Assembly (NCBI GenBank): GCA_963709505.1
Contig: CAVPXC010000007.1
Span: 1 to 64,000, forward strand
DNA from: CAVPXC01 sp963709505
Lineage (GTDB): Bacteria > Chloroflexota > Anaerolineae > JAAEKA01
Length of the DNA stretch: 64,000 nucleotides
Direction of reading: 5' to 3'
A program made the position numbers and the translations under genes. Below, in pieces: positions 62,069 through 64,000 of this stretch. How positions within the stretch are numbered: position 1 is the stretch's first letter; every line of letters starts with the position of its first letter. The notes under the pieces are model-generated. The model saw only the letters and a list, made by a program, of their open reading frames with translations, did not search any database and was not told the origin of the DNA.

Positions 62069-62890
62069 ATGAAACTCCTGATGGCAACGGGTGGTTCGGC
62101 ACATTCCGAGGCAGCTTTGTTGTTCGGTATGCAGATTGCCAAAAGCTCAGGTACGCCACCGACTGTGGTGACGGTCATTCGGCGCGAGGAAGCTCGTGCC
62201 CACGGACTGGCCGTGTTGGCTCGCGCACACGAGCTCTTGGCCGAAGCGGGACTGGATGCACAGACAAAACTACGCATTGGCTCCCCGGCAGAGGAGATCG
62301 TGCGAGAGGCCCACGAAGGGGCTCACGAACTGGCAATCGTAGGCGAACGACCAACCCATGGCTTCTTCAAGCGCGTCATGGGCTCGACGGCAGTACACGT
62401 GGTTGAGAACGCGCCATGTCCGGTGATTATCGCCAAGGGCAAGATCGGCCCCATTCGTCGCATTCTGCTGTGCGACAGCGGCGGCTGGAGGCCGCCGCTG
62501 CTCAGCCGGTTTACAGCTCAGCTGGCCCACATGCTCGAAGGCGACGAGGAGGTGATCGTGCTGCACGTCATGTCGCAGATCACGGCCGGACCAGGCGTGA
62601 ACGACGAGCAGCTGGCGGCCAACGCCGACGATCTCATCCGCCTCCACGCTCCGGAGGGTGAAATCCTCGAGCGCGACGTGGAAGTGCTGGCGCAACCCCA
62701 CATTCGCGCCACGCCCAAGGTGCGCCACGGTTCCATCATTGAGGAAATTCTGGACGAGGCATCCACCGGCGATTATGACTTGGTGGTCATCGGCGCGCAC
62801 CGCGAACAGGGCTGGCAGAAAGTGTTGCTGGCAGATATTGCGCACCAGATTATTACACGCCTGGACCGGCCGGTGTTGGTGGTGCGGTAG
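62069..62890 (+). CDS. Tandem universal stress protein
   Basis: 273 residues from ATG 62069 (TAGAGGA 7 bases upstream). Two UspA domains: MKLLMATGGSAHSEAALLFG to AIVGERPTHGFFKRVMGSTAVHVVENAPCPVIIAKG, with the G-x2-G-like ATP loop GSTAVHV, and IRRILLCDSGGWRPPLLSRF to VVIGAHREQGWQKVLLADIAHQII. Domain 1 looks competent for nucleotide binding, domain 2 is degenerate. No transmembrane part. Its position next to anion transporters parallels the USP domains of CysA and the 54614 protein. Confidence 0.9.
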   Translation: MKLLMATGGSAHSEAALLFGMQIAKSSGTPPTVVTVIRREEARAHGLAVLARAHELLAEAGLDAQTKLRIGSPAEEIVREAHEGAHELAIVGERPTHGFFKRVMGSTAVHVVENAPCPVIIAKGKIGPIRRILLCDSGGWRPPLLSRFTAQLAHMLEGDEEVIVLHVMSQITAGPGVNDEQLAANADDLIRLHAPEGEILERDVEVLAQPHIRATPKVRHGSIIEEILDEASTGDYDLVVIGAHREQGWQKVLLADIAHQIITRLDRPVLVVR

Positions 62891-62941
62891 TGCGGAAGTG
62901 AGATAGTGAGATAGTGAGGAGTGAGGAATGAGGTGGGGCGG

Positions 62942-63688
62942 TTAGGACAGGCTTTGGCGGCCGCAGGTGTGGTGGACGCCGCAAGCGCGGCAGCGGGCGA
63001 GGTCGTTATGGCTGCGTTTTACTTCCCGCAACCTGCGGTCGGCACGCAATTGATCGAGTAGATCAAGCAGATGTTGCCGCAACACTGGTGTGTAGTCGAT
63101 TTGTAGCGTGGCGTCGTCGTAATGAATCAAGCCGTGGGTGGGACGCTGGCCATGGGCCTCTTCGATCAGCAAGCAGTAGGCGGCCAGTTGCATAATGTGC
63201 AACTCGTAGGCTCGGCCCCCGGGCGGGGCAGCGGTGTGTTTGACCTCCACCGGCACCAGACCTTCCTCGGTGTCCACCAAATAGTCCGGCTTGCCAGTCA
63301 ATCGATAGTGTTGGGAAAAATACGGTCGCGCGACCTCGGACCAACGCCCCGTGTCGGCGTAGACCAGGCGGCCCCGGGGCAATCCACTACGCTGTTGGCC
63401 ACGGCGGGCACGTAGGAAGAGCCAGATTGCGGCACCCAGAAGCATAGCGCTGAAAACAAGCAAAATCAATGATGTTGAACATGATACCTCATCGATTGAA
63501 GTTGCGCATTTGCTCAGGGCCGGTATAGTATCGTGGCGATGGAAAGTCGCCCGGAGGCCGGCGCGCACGAACTCTGCAGCCCCGACCATTGTCAGTGTGC
63601 GCTGCGCCGGAGCCAGCTGGGCCAACAACTCCATCTGCTGCCAGTCAATCGGATCGAGTTCGAGATCGATGGGCGATGCGGTTTGCAT
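62942..63688 (-). CDS. Membrane-anchored Cas4/PD-(D/E)XK nuclease-like protein, composite N-terminus
   Basis: 248 residues from ATG 63688. Residues about 75-97 are a membrane helix (LILLVFSAMLLGAAIWLFL). The cytoplasmic part shows a RecB/Cas4 nuclease core: RLTGKPDYLVDTEEGLVPVEVKHTA (D and E-x-K), QLAAYCLLIEEAHG (Q-x3-Y) and a C-terminal cysteine cluster CRACGVHHTC that could bind a Fe-S cluster with an upstream ligand. The first ~58 residues (DPIDWQQMELLAQLAPAQRT, FVRAGLRATFHR) resemble the start of an unrelated small Chloroflexota protein cut short, so two genes appear fused in frame. No cas genes nearby. Confidence 0.72.
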   Translation of the reverse strand: MQTASPIDLELDPIDWQQMELLAQLAPAQRTLTMVGAAEFVRAGLRATFHRHDTIPALSKCATSIDEVSCSTSLILLVFSAMLLGAAIWLFLRARRGQQRSGLPRGRLVYADTGRWSEVARPYFSQHYRLTGKPDYLVDTEEGLVPVEVKHTAAPPGGRAYELHIMQLAAYCLLIEEAHGQRPTHGLIHYDDATLQIDYTPVLRQHLLDLLDQLRADRRLREVKRSHNDLARCRACGVHHTCGRQSLS

Positions 63689-63694
63689 GTTCAA

Positions 63695-64000
63695 TCAATC
63701 CACCCACAGCAAATCCTTGCGCCGAAAGAGCCAGACAGCCAGGATAAACAGCCCGATGGTGTAGGCCCCCATCAATAGCAAGGTGGAAGCGTAGCGCGCA
63801 AACACGAGGGGCGCCACCGGCTCTCGTAGCGTGGTCATGATTGGGCTGCCGATCGCGGCCGCGGCGCGCGCTAGCCAGGCGAAGTCGCCGCGCATTAGAA
63901 CGCCCTGTTGCTCGAAAACCGTGGCAAAGAGCGCCAGAAGGCCAAATGCGATCAAATGCGAGCCACCGCGGCTGATGAGCCGGCTTAGTTGCAGCCCAAT
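63695..64000 (-). CDS. ABC-2 type transporter permease, C-terminal part (5' partial)
   Basis: The frame is open from the window edge to TGA 63695-63697, 101 residues: FGLLALFATVFEQQGVLMRG, LREPVAPLVFARYASTLLLM and GLFILAVWLFRRKDLLWVD, i.e. two membrane helices and the short basic tail typical of ABC-2 permeases. The next gene starts 6 bases on, so both are probably in one transcript. Substrate not deducible. Confidence 0.6.
   Translation of the reverse strand: MGLQLSRLISRGGSHLIAFGLLALFATVFEQQGVLMRGDFAWLARAAAAIGSPIMTTLREPVAPLVFARYASTLLLMGAYTIGLFILAVWLFRRKDLLWVD

Noticed and set aside
62890..62941. GAGATAGT tandem repeat after the USP gene
   Set aside because: Only two to three 8-base units in a 50-base spacer; too short to call a feature.

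Overview
The window is GC-rich bacterial chromosome, most likely from an uncultured or poorly characterised member of the Chloroflexota (Anaerolineae/Caldilineae side). That placement is inferred from several things seen together: lipoproteins with Pro/Thr-rich linkers, a LysM lipoprotein, a large SH3/PA14 surface protein with a TPTATPT stalk, a K+-independent type membrane pyrophosphatase, universal-stress (USP) domains fused to transport proteins, and many unrelated intergenic palindromes. No rRNA, tRNA, CRISPR array or complete insertion sequence was seen.

Layout. 1-5086: 3' end of a bacterial microcompartment (BMC) operon of the B12-dependent PDU type (BMC-P shell vertex, PduO-GlcG adenosyltransferase, PduP aldehyde dehydrogenase, PduS and PduT), closed by a terminator. 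5116-6694: a ~340 bp inverted-repeat element, remnants of a toxin-antitoxin pair and a 3' fragment of a type I restriction hsdR gene. 7013-12040: a thiamine regulon with sigma70 promoter, TPP riboswitch, thiamine pyrophosphokinase and a ThiB-ThiP-ThiQ-type ABC importer. 12067-24403: housekeeping and scattered genes (ssb, LysM lipoprotein, TetR, superoxide dismutase, beta-CASP nuclease, RNase D, CorA, H+-pyrophosphatase with a structured leader, HDAC-like amidohydrolase, ndk, rsfS). 24525-27552: two polytopic envelope-glycan enzymes. 27797-32436: MacB-like export/lipoprotein module whose ATPase carries a cyclic-nucleotide-binding-like domain, plus a CPBP protease.

32436-38143 is a gene graveyard: truncated, frameshifted, internally deleted and end-to-end joined pieces of nitroreductase, SDR, serine hydrolase, PEP synthase, histidine kinase, response regulator and alpha/beta-hydrolase genes. 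It is followed by a hicAB module, a B12-binding radical SAM enzyme, a GNAT acetyltransferase, a pair of tandem paralogous membrane proteins of unknown function, OsmC, an ECF sigma/anti-sigma pair, an iron-type binding lipoprotein with a DtxR regulator, the repeat-rich surface protein, and AroD with an eroded AroE tail.

51677-62890 groups a damaged sensor kinase, an intact OmpR-type regulator, an MshEN-USP fusion, a complete sulfate ABC importer whose ATPase carries two USP domains, a Na+/Pi-type transporter and a tandem-USP protein. The recurring USP domains suggest that anion uptake and a nucleotide/stress signal are coupled here. The window ends with a membrane-anchored Cas4-like nuclease and the 3' end of an ABC-2 permease. 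At least a dozen otherwise conserved genes carry single-base frameshifts, several in homopolymers, so part of the apparent gene decay may be sequencing error.
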